Below, one piece after another: positions 36,780 to 48,363 of a stretch of 64,000 nt of DNA. The notes beneath the pieces were generated by a model, which saw only the letters and a program-made list of their open reading frames with translations, did no database searches and was not told where the DNA came from. The stretch covers positions 2,555,001 through 2,619,000 of the forward strand of contig JBCAMK010000004.1 in NCBI GenBank assembly GCA_038503065.1. Reading direction: 5' to 3'. The stretch comes from Paragyromitra xinjiangensis. Its lineage: Eukaryota; Ascomycota; Pezizomycetes; Pezizales; Discinaceae. The stretch's first letter is position 1. The number at the start of each line of letters is the position of its first letter. The position numbers and the translations under genes were made by a program.

Positions 36780-36920
36780 GGGAAGAATAGTGAGAATAGG
36801 GATGACAGAAACGTTAATCACAGGATCTTGTGCCCAAGTCTTGATTGATCCGGGCTCACTGACGCATCTGCTCACTCATGATCTTGGAGAGGAAATCTGC
36901 CTTGCACTCCTGACATGCAG
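36780..36920 (+). pseudogene. Possible retrotransposon protease (retropepsin) relic
   Basis: One frame reads VRIGMTETLITG then AQVLIDPGSLTHLL then THDLGEEICLALLTCR. The LIDPGS core and spacing resemble the flap-side Asp motif of Ty3/gypsy-type aspartic proteases. The frame breaks into stops soon after, and upstream sequence is Pro/Ser/Arg-rich like a gag-protease linker. No long terminal repeats were recognised. A chance resemblance is possible. Confidence 0.3.
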
Positions 36921-37824
36921 GTACGATTAAGTTACAACCAACAATGCACGACCTCTCAGCGTTGGGAAATATTTCCTCTTGCACGTTCGATAGACGTTCA
37001 GCTAATCCTAGGGCTGAATGAAATGAAGAAAGATACAGACTCGACATCAAGGGACAATGGAAAGTAAACGCGCACTGTCGTCGTGCGCTTGTGGACTGGC
37101 CTTCAGGGCAATGGACAGGACTCCCTTTCTTGCATTCAGTGCATATACCATGCACATCAGTGGTTAGGCCCCTTATGTGTGAATTGGATGGTTCGAGGTT
37201 TAGATTGCTGTCGGATCATTAGTCTGGTGCAGTGTGTGTGTTTTGCTTAATGACGATACATGGAGGGCAGTCGAAATCTGACACAACTCGTTATTTCCCG
37301 CCTCCATGGTTCCTCCCACACCCCCTGTGCCTGTCTTTCGACCCCAGCCCCTTCATCCCTGGGGGGGATGGGAGGTAACGGCATTCTTTCGTTCGACACT
37401 GGCCGGAAATTTTTAGGTTGGCGTTCTAACTTGGGGTGTCCAGCGTCGGTGTTGGGGGCCCTGGGGGGGAGGCTGCGCCTGATCTTCCCGACTCCCAGTA
37501 GAAGGCATCTCGGATATAAAGAAGGCGCTCGGACACCCCCCTAGGACCAGAATATCAGAACATTCGCATTCCATCTAACCCATTCACATATAACAGCATC
37601 GTTCCCCCCTCCAGGCTCATTCAGTTCGATCATACACCCACCTGTTCATACATTAATACACCCACCCACTACCACTACCAACTAGTCACTAGTTTCCACT
37701 ACCACTACCACTACTCGCTATTAGTACCGCCACCACTACACCAGTCTACCTATCCTCTCCACAAGCTCGCCACTCGCTCGTCCACATCAACACCCATACT
37801 CCTACATTCACCTACTCGCCCATA
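36921..37824. other. Region upstream of the small Cys-rich gene
   Basis: About 900 bp. The first part could continue the putative retroelement relic. The last ~200 bp are rich in CCACTA trinucleotide-like repeats and CT tracts (37,660-37,800), typical of a fungal promoter and leader for the gene at 37825. Confidence 0.35.
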
Positions 37825-38058
37825 ATGTGTATCCGCATCACCGAGCGTTATGCAGTGTGCAAGTGCACCTACTTTACACACGGAGTCGACCAATGTCAGT
37901 CCGTAGGCCGCCAAGGCCACGCGATCCAGGAGAAAACCGTACTAGTTGGCTATGCTTGCCAACACCACTCTCCGAGCCCACACGCCCACGGACCAGGTCG
38001 CATCGGTATTCTACCAGACGTCTCTTCCTCGGGCAGCTCCGGTTACTCATACCGCTAA
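37825..38058 (+). CDS. Small Cys/His-rich conserved fungal protein
   Basis: A 77-residue single-exon frame. The N-terminal 48 residues have an ordered pattern: MCIRITERYAVCKC (C2, C12, C14), H19, C24, then GHAIQEKTVLVGYACQHH. I recognise this from memory as a widespread type of very short fungal hypothetical protein (ERY.VC.C...H.VD.C...G..GH.V....VLVGY.C..H). The Cys/His spacing could bind a metal ion. There is no signal peptide, so it is likely intracellular. The C-terminal 25 residues are Ser/Gly/Pro-rich and probably disordered. A second frame overlapping it at 37827 has no such pattern. The role is unknown. Confidence 0.7.
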   Translation: MCIRITERYAVCKCTYFTHGVDQCQSVGRQGHAIQEKTVLVGYACQHHSPSPHAHGPGRIGILPDVSSSGSSGYSYR

Positions 38059-41000
38059 ACACCAGCGAGTGATTTCGAACAAGTACTACGGTGACGATTG
38101 TTGAGCAATCACGATATTGGAATATTACGATTTGGATTTCGGAGCGTGCGGTTTAGGCTTTTTTTTTTTTCTGAGGAATTTCAGCATCATAATACAACGC
38201 CTGGTGCGAGCATCTCTTCTCGACAATCCGCTTTTTTCCTCGACGGAGATCAGCCCAGAATGGGCTGGTGAGAACATCGGCGGCTCGTTTACTTTCGGTT
38301 TTTCTTCCATAGCTACATTTCCTACATCTCGGTGTTCAGCATTGCGGCACGGCGGGGCACGGGCAAACAACGGTTTTGATTTCGATTTCGGCTTCCAGCA
38401 TTAGACTGTTAGATTTGGGGGTTTCGTTTATACATGGTTTACGGCGCAATGGATATTTTGTTTTTCTATTTATTTTCTATACACCTAATAACTCCACTCT
38501 AATGTTTTATGGGAGGGTTTTATTTTCTTTCATTTTTTTTTTCCTTAGTTTATCAGGAGTACTTTTATATTGGCGGCATTAACAGGATGCATAGAACACG
38601 TGGGTCAGGAATTTTGCCTTTCTATTTTTCTTTTTCTGCGGTCTAGGTGTTTGAGGGGCTTCTGATTTCAGGCGTTGCATTGAATTTCTTCGTTTCTCCT
38701 TTGTTTTAGCGGGATGGCGCATCGCATTAATCTGGTTCGCTGCTTCGAGTTCTTTTTTAATGCGGGGATGAAGTTTTTCTGATAAATGACAAGGGCGGGG
38801 GGGGTGTTAATTGTACATTAATAAAAGCACAATAAGTTAATAACCCGGAGTATGATGGCATATTTGTCCTCCTGATTCCTGAATTACAGCTGGAGGTGTC
38901 CTTGGACGTACTCGTGAGCTGGCAGAACACCGGTGCACGTTTTGCTGGTTGTGCCCTCGATCCCTATTTGCTCCTGATCGTTAGTGACCAAAACCGACCG
39001 AATCTCCGGGATTTCGATGCAGCCTGGGGGGTCCCAAGGGGAATGGTTTCATTTGCGCTCAATCCCAGTTCGAACGTGTAGAAAAAAATCCCGGAGATTC
39101 GGTGCTCAGGGAAGTTTACCATGGAAGGTAGAGTACATAGTCTGGGATGTGCTGATGTCTTGTCTCCCGGAAGCATTCCCGGGCCCGTTGCGCTGTGTAA
39201 GACCTCGGCAGACAGGGTGGGCCCGGGGGTGGCAGAGTCAAGTCTCGGTGTGCCGTTCATTTTGGTGCTCGGCACGGTCGGGCGCGTTGGGACCTGCCGC
39301 GGGACCGAAGCTTGGGGTCCAACGTGCGCAACGGGGGGAGCCATGAAGATCTGTCTCGTGGGCCTCCCGAGAAATTGGTCAACCCCCTGCACCGGTCTCA
39401 TGTCTGCTATTGATCGACTTTGAAAAGAGGGTTCGGGAGCTCTGGGAATCCTCATTCGAGAGAGACCTCGCCCTGGGATGACTCGCAAGGTCAAGAGAAC
39501 GTGAATCATGTCTGAGAGGAATATCTGTCAGGACCGTGTCATACAGTATCACTCACCTACACCGGTCCCTCCCGACATTCCACTCGGCGATCGTGGGTAT
39601 ATTCGGAGCCTCGGGGATCACAGGACGTTAGCTATTGAGGTAAATACCTGAATAGATTCCGCACATCGTCACTTGCTGCAAGTGAGACTGATAGGGACCG
39701 CAGACAGTTTCTATACCCTCCAGAATAGCACTGCGTTCTCATTTGCTTCACCAGATATAGGTGGCTTATCAATGTCCCAATGTGTGCACTCGTATTTTGG
39801 TCAAGTGATGATCGAAAATCACGCTCACCTGCAGAGACATGGCCCTAGATCAAGGGATGAATCACGAAGCTGTGCCCAAAAGCTTGGTATTTCGATAGGT
39901 GACGAGGCTAGATATTCTCTGTGCGACGATATCTCCCCTTGTGTTTCGTAATTCCCATGTTCTAAGCAGATGTCTCGATTACTAGAGTGCGGGAACTCGG
40001 CGTCGTGGGGGCCGAGTGGTACAAACAACGACAGCTTCGCTAACATTATAATCAGGAACAAACTTGAGGCTTACGCGTTTTGTGGGCAGAATCGCCGAGC
40101 ATCGCGGGGAATGTATGGGGTTATTTTTTTCTAAAAAGGCTTCAAAACTGTTAAGCAACGATCAACGTATGTACGTACGTACACACTGGGCTATGTTTTC
40201 TTTCAGGTATTTTACCGTTATGCAGGTACCTACTACCGAAAGCTTAGTTATGAGCTTGGCGGCCATGCCGTTTATACCGTGCGGAGGGACGTCCGGCGGT
40301 GCGGGCTTCCGCACTCGGACCCTTTGCGAGATTCGGAACGGGGTCTCCCGAGCGATGTGGTTCCGGCGAGAGTTGGTCCGGCGGAACCCTAACCCTGATG
40401 CGAAAGTATGGGCAAATGGTTCTCGGGGGTTATGAAGAAAGTGGTGCTGGGGTTTAATGGGTTTGGTTTCAAGGATTTTCTACCTGAAGGGTCTGGACTG
40501 CCCCATAGTGTTGTTGGATCGAGTGATGACTGATGACTCACCACGAGCAATGGATGAGTAGAAGTTTAGCCCAATTTGCTCTGATTCGAGTAGCTATTCT
40601 TTGGAGCATCAGATTATCAGTCACTCTTTCTTATAAGTGGTTTAAAGGTATCCCATTGGTATGGCTCTTTTTCTATGAGCAAGAATTGTTGCTGGGGAAA
40701 CAGTTATCGATACCTGCTTACATCCCTGAGCAAGACCATTTTGCCAAAAGAACGCCCTGGCTCGGCATAAGTTAGCCCAAAAATAGATACCAGGAATTCG
40801 ACCTGAGGTGTAAATAAGCATAGCCACAGTAAGCCCTGAATTTGAAGGTTAATTAAACGAAACAGCTTCTCGGGCCAGCTAATTAGGGGGGGGGGTAGGA
40901 GCTTTGTCTGACAAAGCTTAAATTGAGAGGCCTCGAGGAGCTCTACGTGCAATACGAGCTGTACCTACTAACTGACGAAAATGAAGTTACCGTACCCCTC

Positions 41001-42105
41001 GTAATAGTTAGGCAAGGGGACAGGTTTGGTTTTCAGCTCAAGTTGTTCGGTCTAAAAACAGACTTTGATGCCGAATCGGTGTTAGATGGCTTAGATTGCT
41101 TTTTCTGACTGGTTTCTTGCAATCTTACTAGGACTAAGCTGTATTTACCGTGTTTTTTGAGAATTGTTGGTTAGATCTCTCTGTAGATCTTGGCTAGCTC
41201 TGGGGGAATATCTTTCAGGGACTTTGGGTGCTTTATGTGAGACGCGGTATTGGTATTCTTAGTGTTAATCCGCGTAGGCCCGGATTAATTAGATCCGTCC
41301 TCTGGTGGTGGTTCTTGATGAATGGTGGGTTTTCATTGGTGAGTATGTTGACTCACTGTTACTGCAATGAAAACTTGGTTTCGAAGAACAGTTTTTGAAT
41401 TTCTTCTACAATAGACTACATGTATGATGAAAAAGCTTTAGGATATACAACATCGATTCAACGTGGATGGAAATTAATCACCAGCCACACCGATATAAAC
41501 GTTACGACGCCCCAGCATTCCACCATAAGGTTAACCTGCGGAAGCACGGTAATTACGCGTTAATGATGCTTAAATCAGGCCAGCATGCAAAGCTCACGAG
41601 CATCTTCGTCGCGTCTGGGGAGCAGTTGTCCAGAATGCAAGGCACACAGGTAGGGTCTCGTCGCGGACAAATAGATGTTCCGTGTCGCTACAGTACCTTG
41701 TGGAACTTCAAGATCAAACAGTAGTACCGGATCGTTTTATGGTTTCGTCGTATCGGATGTCTGCCGTCCACGTACGTATGTAAGGCTGATTCTTGTTCAA
41801 AGTGAAGGAATATTCTTTGGCATCTAGTCCTTGGGTTTAGATTGTGGAGATGGAGATGGAGTAGTAGTTGATTGTACGTAGGTCTGATGGCTACACAGCC
41901 TTGCGTGGGTACGTAACGAGGCTTCGCCTAAGGAGCGGGTATGCCACCGTCCGTGAGGGGGGAGTGGAGATCTAGAGGGGGAGGGGGAGGGAGAGTAGAG
42001 GAGGGAGAGTAGAGGGGGAGAGCAGAGCGCAGAATGTGTTTTGTATTTATGCACCCCCCGTCGCCCGCCGAACGTCATCTACAAATCGCTAGCAGCACAA
42101 CAACC
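38059..42105. other. Mostly unexplained region upstream of the Zn2Cys6 gene
   Basis: About 4 kb. T-rich sequence to 38.9 kb is probably the 3' side of the small Cys-rich gene. A GC-richer island at 39.1-39.4 kb lies inside a 181-codon minus-strand frame (38964-39509), which is Pro/Ser/Arg-rich and unlike any family I know. A hairpin at 38997-39103 is annotated. A short frame at about 40,920-41,108 (YELYLLTDENEVTVPLVIV) looks protein-like but has no ATG. No gene is supported. The last 100 bp are the leader of the transcription-factor gene. Confidence 0.35.
38997..39103. repeat. 18-bp perfect inverted repeat with 71-nt loop
   Basis: Arms at 38997-39014 (ACCGAATCTCCGGGATTT) and 39086-39103 are exact reverse complements. 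No TA or longer target duplication flanks them, so it is not clearly a transposon end pair. The transcript could form a hairpin. Confidence 0.7.
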
Positions 42106-44969
42106 ATGAGCCTCACAAACAGCAGCAGCAACCTTCACGATGACAGCGATGCCGCTACCATGTCTTCCGGAAAGGTTCGTATATCCTCCACCCTCTGCAG
42201 TCTCTTGCTCATACTGGTTCTAGCAGGGAGAGAGGCATTCCGCGAGAAATCCCGCCTGCGATCTGTGTCGCGAAAAGAAGGTACCGTTGTCCCAGCTGAA
42301 GGAAATTCTCCGAATATGGCGCTAACACAATCGTCAGGTACGATGCGGAAGGGAGAAACCGACCTGTCAGAACTGCATCGCATGGAAAACCCCATGCACC
42401 TATTCCGAGCGCCAGAAACGTGATAACGAGGCATCTCGCAAGTTGAGTCTCCACCGCTTGAACGGACGGTGTATAGGATAAGATCTGACTTGTACCACAG
42501 TGCTCAACGTTTCGAAGAAGTCCATGATCGTCTCGATCGGATAGAATCTACTATGCTTCGTCTCGCTACCGCCATTGAAACTTCCAATGTCCGAGCCCCT
42601 GCGGTTCAGACTCCCTCGGCAGCGATGTTTCGTCCGCGGTTTTCTCGTTCCGCTTCGGCTTCTTGTGGCGAGGAGACCACCGCTCTACCTGGTTCTGTTC
42701 GTAGTGAGTATTCGCTTAGAACGCCGAAACCTCCTAAACTACCGCGCGATACCCAGTACTTGGGCTCCTCATCTATGCTTTCGTTGTCTATAGAAGCGGG
42801 ATCGTTGGCGGAGGAAACGCTGCGCCAAAAGTCTGCGTCTCCGGCAAGGTCTAGCAGCAACCGCGGTAGTGGTGTACGGAGGACTGGGTCTGGAGATGTT
42901 AGGCTGGAGTCCCTGGAGGAAACACTTGAGCAAAACGAGCAAGTCCAGGTGGAGACTATTGGAGCTCTGAGGAAATTGAGTTCCATATCGTCGAACGTTG
43001 CGAGTTGGTTTCCCTATTATGGGCATACGGAATTGAGAATCGGCGCCGGTGGTGCGAGCATGAAAATTCCGGAGAGGGAAGAAGCAGAGGAACTCGCAGA
43101 TGGTACTAATTTATTCCTTGATTATATAGGCTTTTCACTTGGAAGTGGGAGAGTATAAGCTAATTCGACCTCAACACAGAGTATTTTCGCAAGGTCCACG
43201 TCTGGTTCCCGATATTCGACGAAACTCGTTTTAAAGAGGACATGGCCAAATACTACGCTGGAGACCCAAAACTCGCGAAAGATCGTGCTTGGCTAGTCTG
43301 CTTCAATAACGTCCTCCTCTTCGGCGTCTTCAGCCGCACTGCAACTAGGGTTCCGGTAGAGCCTGGAGTAGGAAGGAACTTTTTCCTGAACGGATGGGCC
43401 GCTATCGACGACCTGGAAGTCTTTCTAGCGCCTAGGTTGAGAAATATACAAGCTCTCATGACTGGCGCTGTTATAGCGATTGAGATTTCTCGTCCTGGTC
43501 TCTGCTGGTCACTGGTAGCACAAGCAGCTCGCCTTTCTCAAGCAATTGGACTCCACCGCAATAGCAACAACGCGCACTTCACGAAATCGGAGATCCAGGA
43601 GCGGAGGTGTGTTTTCTGGAATGTTTATGTCCTCGATAAGTGTCTTTCTCTCACCTTCGGCCGCTCTACCTGTCTTCCCGACTTCGACTGCGATGTGGAT
43701 CTGCCCGAAGAGGATGAGAAAAGTCCGTATTTCAAAAACTTTATCGCGCTCATCTGGCTGGCGAAGATCCAGAGCAACATATACATTCGCTTATACTCAG
43801 CTTCTGCTACGCGGTTAACGGATGAGGAGCGGGCAAAGAACATCACGGAACTGGATGCAGAGTTAAGGAGGTGGTGGGAGGAGGAGAAGCCGATATTCTT
43901 CAACAAGGATGGAACAGAGGCTGATGTATCGGAATCAGCTGATGGCAGGAGTGAGAAGTTATTGGATGTGTTTTCAAAGTTGGAATTGCGGTTTAGTTAC
44001 TTGTGCAGTTTGACACTGGTGCACAGGACCGCGAGACCTGGGATGCTGGCTTGGGCTACGAGCGAGAAGATATGCTTAGACAGTGCTAGGGAGAGTATAA
44101 AAATTATCAACGAAGTGGTTGAGAGTAATTTAGATATGGCTAATAGCGGGATGATCATGTGGTCAGTCTTACCTCCTCCTCTATACTCAGCTCTGGCCAA
44201 ACTAACAGTCCCGGGGACTGTCAGGCTTTTCCAGTATTACCCCTTCACAGCGTTCTTCGTTCTCTTCTCCGCTATCATCCGGAATCCCTCCGCTCCGACC
44301 TCGAAAACAGTCGACTTTCCGTTAATGAAGTCCCTTGTCGCCTACCTCTCACGGATGAAGGAGAAAAACGAAGGCGCTGCGAAACTCCTCCAGGTCGCAT
44401 CGGCATTCACACATGTTGCCGGGACGTTCCTGAAGAACTACGGCAAGATCGAGCAGCAGCGCGAACACGCCGGGAAGCGTCGGAGACAGGAGATGGAGAT
44501 AGATGACGAAAACGAGGACGCGCATTTTGAACCTGAGGAGGGATGGCTGCAATCTGGAGGCAGAGACTCGGAGAGGGTATTCGCCAAAGGGTTCGGGAAG
44601 GGGTTTTGGGGCACTACTGCGTTTCCGCAGGATCAAGTTGAGCAGGTGGTTCCTGTTACTGCGGTGCCTTCCCATGCTTCGTATGAGCCTTCTGTATCGG
44701 CGCCGATGTCGACAGCGTCGATGGAGGAGGACGGGTTTGGTGAGGTGGATCTGCACCCGGCGAGTTTTCTGAGGTGGCCGGAACAGGATGGGCAGGGGAT
44801 GTCGGTGGATATGGCGGTTGATGAGAGTAGTGGAGGACAACCGTTTGATGTGGATCTACAGGCTCTTATGGCTGAGCCGGAGGGGTTTCAGATGCATATG
44901 GAGCAGGCGGTGTCGAGAGGGCCGTTGGACTTTGATTGGTTTAGTTGGGAGGGGTCTACTGAGACATAG
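42106..44969 (+). CDS. Zn2Cys6 transcription factor with fungal-specific TF domain
   Basis: Exons 42106-42174, 42224-42280, 42338-42441, 42501-43102 and 43180-44969 (873 residues), or 852 if 44162-44224 is also an intron. That stretch has a GTCAGT donor, a CTAAC branch and a CAG acceptor, is 63 bp and stop-free, and removing it joins MW to LFQYYPFTAFF, as the family would predict. The zinc cluster uses C35, C38, C45, C52, C55 and C62 (ACDLCREKK..RCG..PTCQNC....PC), split by an intron after the second Lys. A predicted coiled-coil linker follows (RFEEVHDRLDRIES). The middle-homology domain starts near EYFRKVHVWFPIFDETRF and includes ALMTGAVIAIE, RLSQAIGLHR, ERRCVFWNVYVLDK and DCDVDLPEED. A nuclear DNA-binding regulator is expected, recognising CGG-type half-sites. 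The first intron's acceptor (42223 or 42226) is ambiguous by one codon. The target pathway is unknown; it lies 2 kb from the GH105 gene. Confidence 0.9.
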
Positions 44970-47079
44970 AAATGTTGTGGTTTGGGGGTGGGGATTTTAG
45001 ATATATCGTAATGTTTATGGGTAATGGAGTGGAACGGAATGGTGTTTTAAGGTAGGGATTTGTCTATTGCCTCTCACTCATATTTCGGGTCTTTTTTTAA
45101 GGGGGGGGTTGTGGGGTACACTCGTGGTCTTGTGTAATTTCAGGTAGACTGCTGTTGCTTATTTGGTTCTAGATCTTGTTCTCAGGCTTTTGAGGTAGTT
45201 TGATAATAAATTATTACTATAGTCTGTTGGCGGGCCTAGGTTTATTCAGAATATTTACGTGTGATCAAACTGACGAGTTCTCTATGATGTGCTAGGGGGT
45301 GAGGTAAAGCTGGTAGGCTCTGCCTAAGCGTATATACTCGTCTCTGTTATTCTATTCTCTAGCTTGAATGTGAATTTTCGTCATCATATATCACTCGACA
45401 TGCATTCGGAAAGCGGTGTTGAGGCTTAAGCCTTGTGCGACTGTGTAGTGGCTGAAACTCGGCCCTCGCTCATGGCCTCAGGAATGCATTACTTGTGTTT
45501 AGTGCCAAGAAAGGGCTATCTGCAGAGTATGGATTCATCGCATTGTCTACTAGAGACTGCGACCGGCCGGTGTTGTGTGGTTCTTGGTTTTAGATTATAG
45601 GCTAAGGGTCAATTATTTATAGCTAGATATGATGGAAATTTTATTGACAATAAACGTAGGAAAAATCGGCTTTATTTTCACTCCCCTCCTGTGCACCTGG
45701 AGGGGCTTGAGGCATCAAGTGAAGTAAGAGTGGTCTATTAGAATCTCGTAGATCATCTCTCAGTAGGTCTTCCGGCACTACACTTCGGATATTATGGTGA
45801 TATTACTTTTGGTTATGGTCTGTCATCCTTTTTTATAGGGCTTAATGGCATGCAAACTGACACGTATATCTGAATCCACAAGAGCCGCCGTGGGATCCCT
45901 TCTCGCTAGTTGTGGGGGAGAAGTTTCTCGAGGCGACAACCAAGGTTTCATGATAGCTAAGACGACATACAGTGTATATAACCCCTTTATCTGGAGAGTG
46001 AAACCGTTAGCCTGGGGGAGGTTGTGATGCTCAGGTTGTTATCATGGGAGAATACCTTCTGGGTTTCGTTGCTGGGATACCTAGCTAGGGGACGTTTGGG
46101 TTTCACACACCAATGCAAGGTTATATGTAATTCTAGTGTCGGGATTGGAAAATTATCTAGAATAATTACATTGGCAATAAATGTTAAACTTCAAAGTAAC
46201 CTGAGGGGTGGTGTGGCGGACCGTCAAGACCCGTTTCTGAGACTCAGGTCATGCGATGTCACTTACCTATTATTGCTCAGGAGAGGTTAAGTACATGTAG
46301 TTGTTTGGGGCTAGGGTTTGTACTGTAGTAAATGAGGACTCTTTCTGGGTTAGGTTTCGCCCCGATTGATGATTTTGGGTGGATCGGTGATTATAGGGTC
46401 TGGACGTGGCCCTTACCTACAAAGAAATCAAGGAAAAGGTTCATAGTTCGAGAAAATACTGAATGGCTTCACCCTAGGAACTGGTTATCTCAGTTCTATG
46501 ATCAGAAATGGCTCAACACTTGAATCTCTGCTGTCTAGTGATGCGCCACTTCTAGGTGAACTAGTTAGATCCCTCAACTAGAACCCCTACCATAACACGG
46601 GATAGCACTATAAGAATCTGCCCCACATACGCAAAAATATTGGGGCACAGTAGGCGGCGTACATATGCTCCCCACCTGTGTCAGCGAGGGATAACGTACG
46701 GGATATCCTTGTTCGCCTAATCGCTAAAGCTGGTAATGCACAGACCCCTCGCGTGATCCCACCGCAATATGCAGTCTGTTGCTTGGGTCCTTGGGTAATA
46801 TAACTTTGGGCGGAAGATTCCGGACACAACAGCTCTAGTGGCGGCGGCGGCGATAGATTTTTTGTTTGAGTAGACCTATAGTGGTAGGTGTCATTTGAGT
46901 ACTAGAGATTCAATAGCTTGCCTTGCTTGTGTTATGTATGACCAACCTTAATCATCAGTTATCACTCGGGATTTTGTGCTTTTAGTCATCCATTAATGGA
47001 GCGTGCGATCTCGCAAGATAGGAACGAGTATGTTTCTTATTTTACATATTGTTTCCAGGCATCCCACCTAGGGCTCTAC
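44970..47079. other. Intergenic region between the TF and GH105 genes
   Basis: About 2.1 kb between two convergent genes. The short open frames on both strands lack any recognisable pattern. A CGG trinucleotide stretch occurs near 46,845. No RNA gene or transposon boundary was seen. Confidence 0.4.
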
Positions 47080-48363
47080 TTATATATACTGTCGTAAAAA
47101 TTCCACCAACGCCATCATAGCCATTGCCTGCCCATACGGCATACTAGTGAGTGGGATTGTCTTATAAAAATGGCAAGTCTCCCCGATCGGTGTCCCGAAC
47201 GAGACCTGTTGGAGCTCTCCCTTCTCATCAATATTTGCTATGACAGCCTTAACAGCCTTGATCGCGACATCTTCAAACTCCTTGTTGATGTAGCGTTTCC
47301 GCGCGGCTTTAAGGATACCGAATGCGAATCCAGCAGATGCTGAGGCTTCGAGGTATGAGTCATCGGCATCGTCATCGAGAATTGTGCGCCAAAGTCCAGA
47401 GGCATCTTGATACTTCCGAAGTCCGGAGCACTGTGCAAGGAGGGTGTCGATGAGGTGGGTTCGGAAGAAGTCGTTTGGAGGGAGGTCGAGGAGTTCGATG
47501 AATTCAGGAATGACGATGGTTAGCCAGCTAGGGTTTTTGGGTTATCAGTTAGTGTTGGTGTGGACAATATTGTGTCTTTAGATTGTGTTCTAACCTGTTA
47601 CCTCGTCCCCAAAGAGCCTTTGCAAAGTTGTGACCGCCATCTTCGAATGTCCAGCCGTGGAAGAAAAGACCTGTTTTTGTGTCGAATAGGTATTTAATAT
47701 GGAGAAGGAATTGCCTCTTTGCTTCTTCGACGTAGTGAGGTCTGTTTAAGACTTTGCCAATCTTTGCGAGTGGTAAGACTATCGAAAGTTAGGGTCTAAT
47801 TGAGCATCCTAATCGTAAGATCACAAACCAGTCATCATCAATGTGTCATCCCATAGTTGCTGCGTATTTGGCGTGAGATAACTGTATTTTCCATGAGTAT
47901 TTTAACTATCAAAGGAAGAGAATATTACACACGTTACGTGTTGCATACCACCATAATCTGTCCTAGCGAGGTCATACATGGCCCATTCAGCCCAAGCATC
48001 AAGCCACGCAACATATGTCCCGTTCCCAGTCTTCTCATAAACACAAGCAAGCGTGAGGAAGACAGCCATCGTGTTGATATTCTTTGTGGTGCCGCCAGCG
48101 GCAAACCTATCGCGAAACCAATCTTCTATGATCTTGAGACATTCGGGATCTTCCGTCAATTCGTAGTACTGCCAGATTCCGTAGAGGCCAATACCGTGGG
48201 TCCATTCCCAATCGTTCCAGCCTTTGGTATCGATTATTCGGCCATCGTCAAGTTTGAGGAGGAATTCGCCGGTTTCGTCTTTGATGTTGACGAGGTTATT
48301 GATTAGGAGTTTGATGGCTTTGTGAACGTCCTTGGACGCAATGTTGTGCTGGATAGCTGGCAT
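47080..48363 (-). CDS. GH105 unsaturated rhamnogalacturonyl hydrolase
   Basis: Exons 48363-47933, 47881-47829, 47778-47595 and 47527-47080 give 371 residues, a normal GH105 length, and all phases close. The family removes the unsaturated galacturonyl residue from the non-reducing end of oligosaccharides made by rhamnogalacturonan lyases. Features of the (alpha/alpha)6 fold are GWNDWEWTHGIGLYGIWQY, ARTDYGGMQHVTYL, QLWDDTLMM, HGWTFEDGGHNFAKALWGRGNSW and TSMPYGQAMAMMAL. I take the second Asp of LWDDTLMM (residue 156) as the likely catalytic acid, by analogy with YteR-type enzymes. The lack of a signal peptide points to a cytosolic enzyme acting on imported oligosaccharides. It is divergent from an MFS permease 1 kb away, which suggests co-regulation. 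Intron 3 leaves AG|C TGG, restoring the conserved GNSW. Confidence 0.93.

Noticed and set aside
40064..40435. 123-codon plus-strand frame
   Set aside because: It lacks an ATG at its start, and its Arg/Gly-rich composition shows no family pattern.
40923..41108. Short plus-strand frame with YELYLLTDENEVTVPLVIV
   Set aside because: It looks protein-like but has no ATG, an in-frame stop just upstream and no matching exon nearby.
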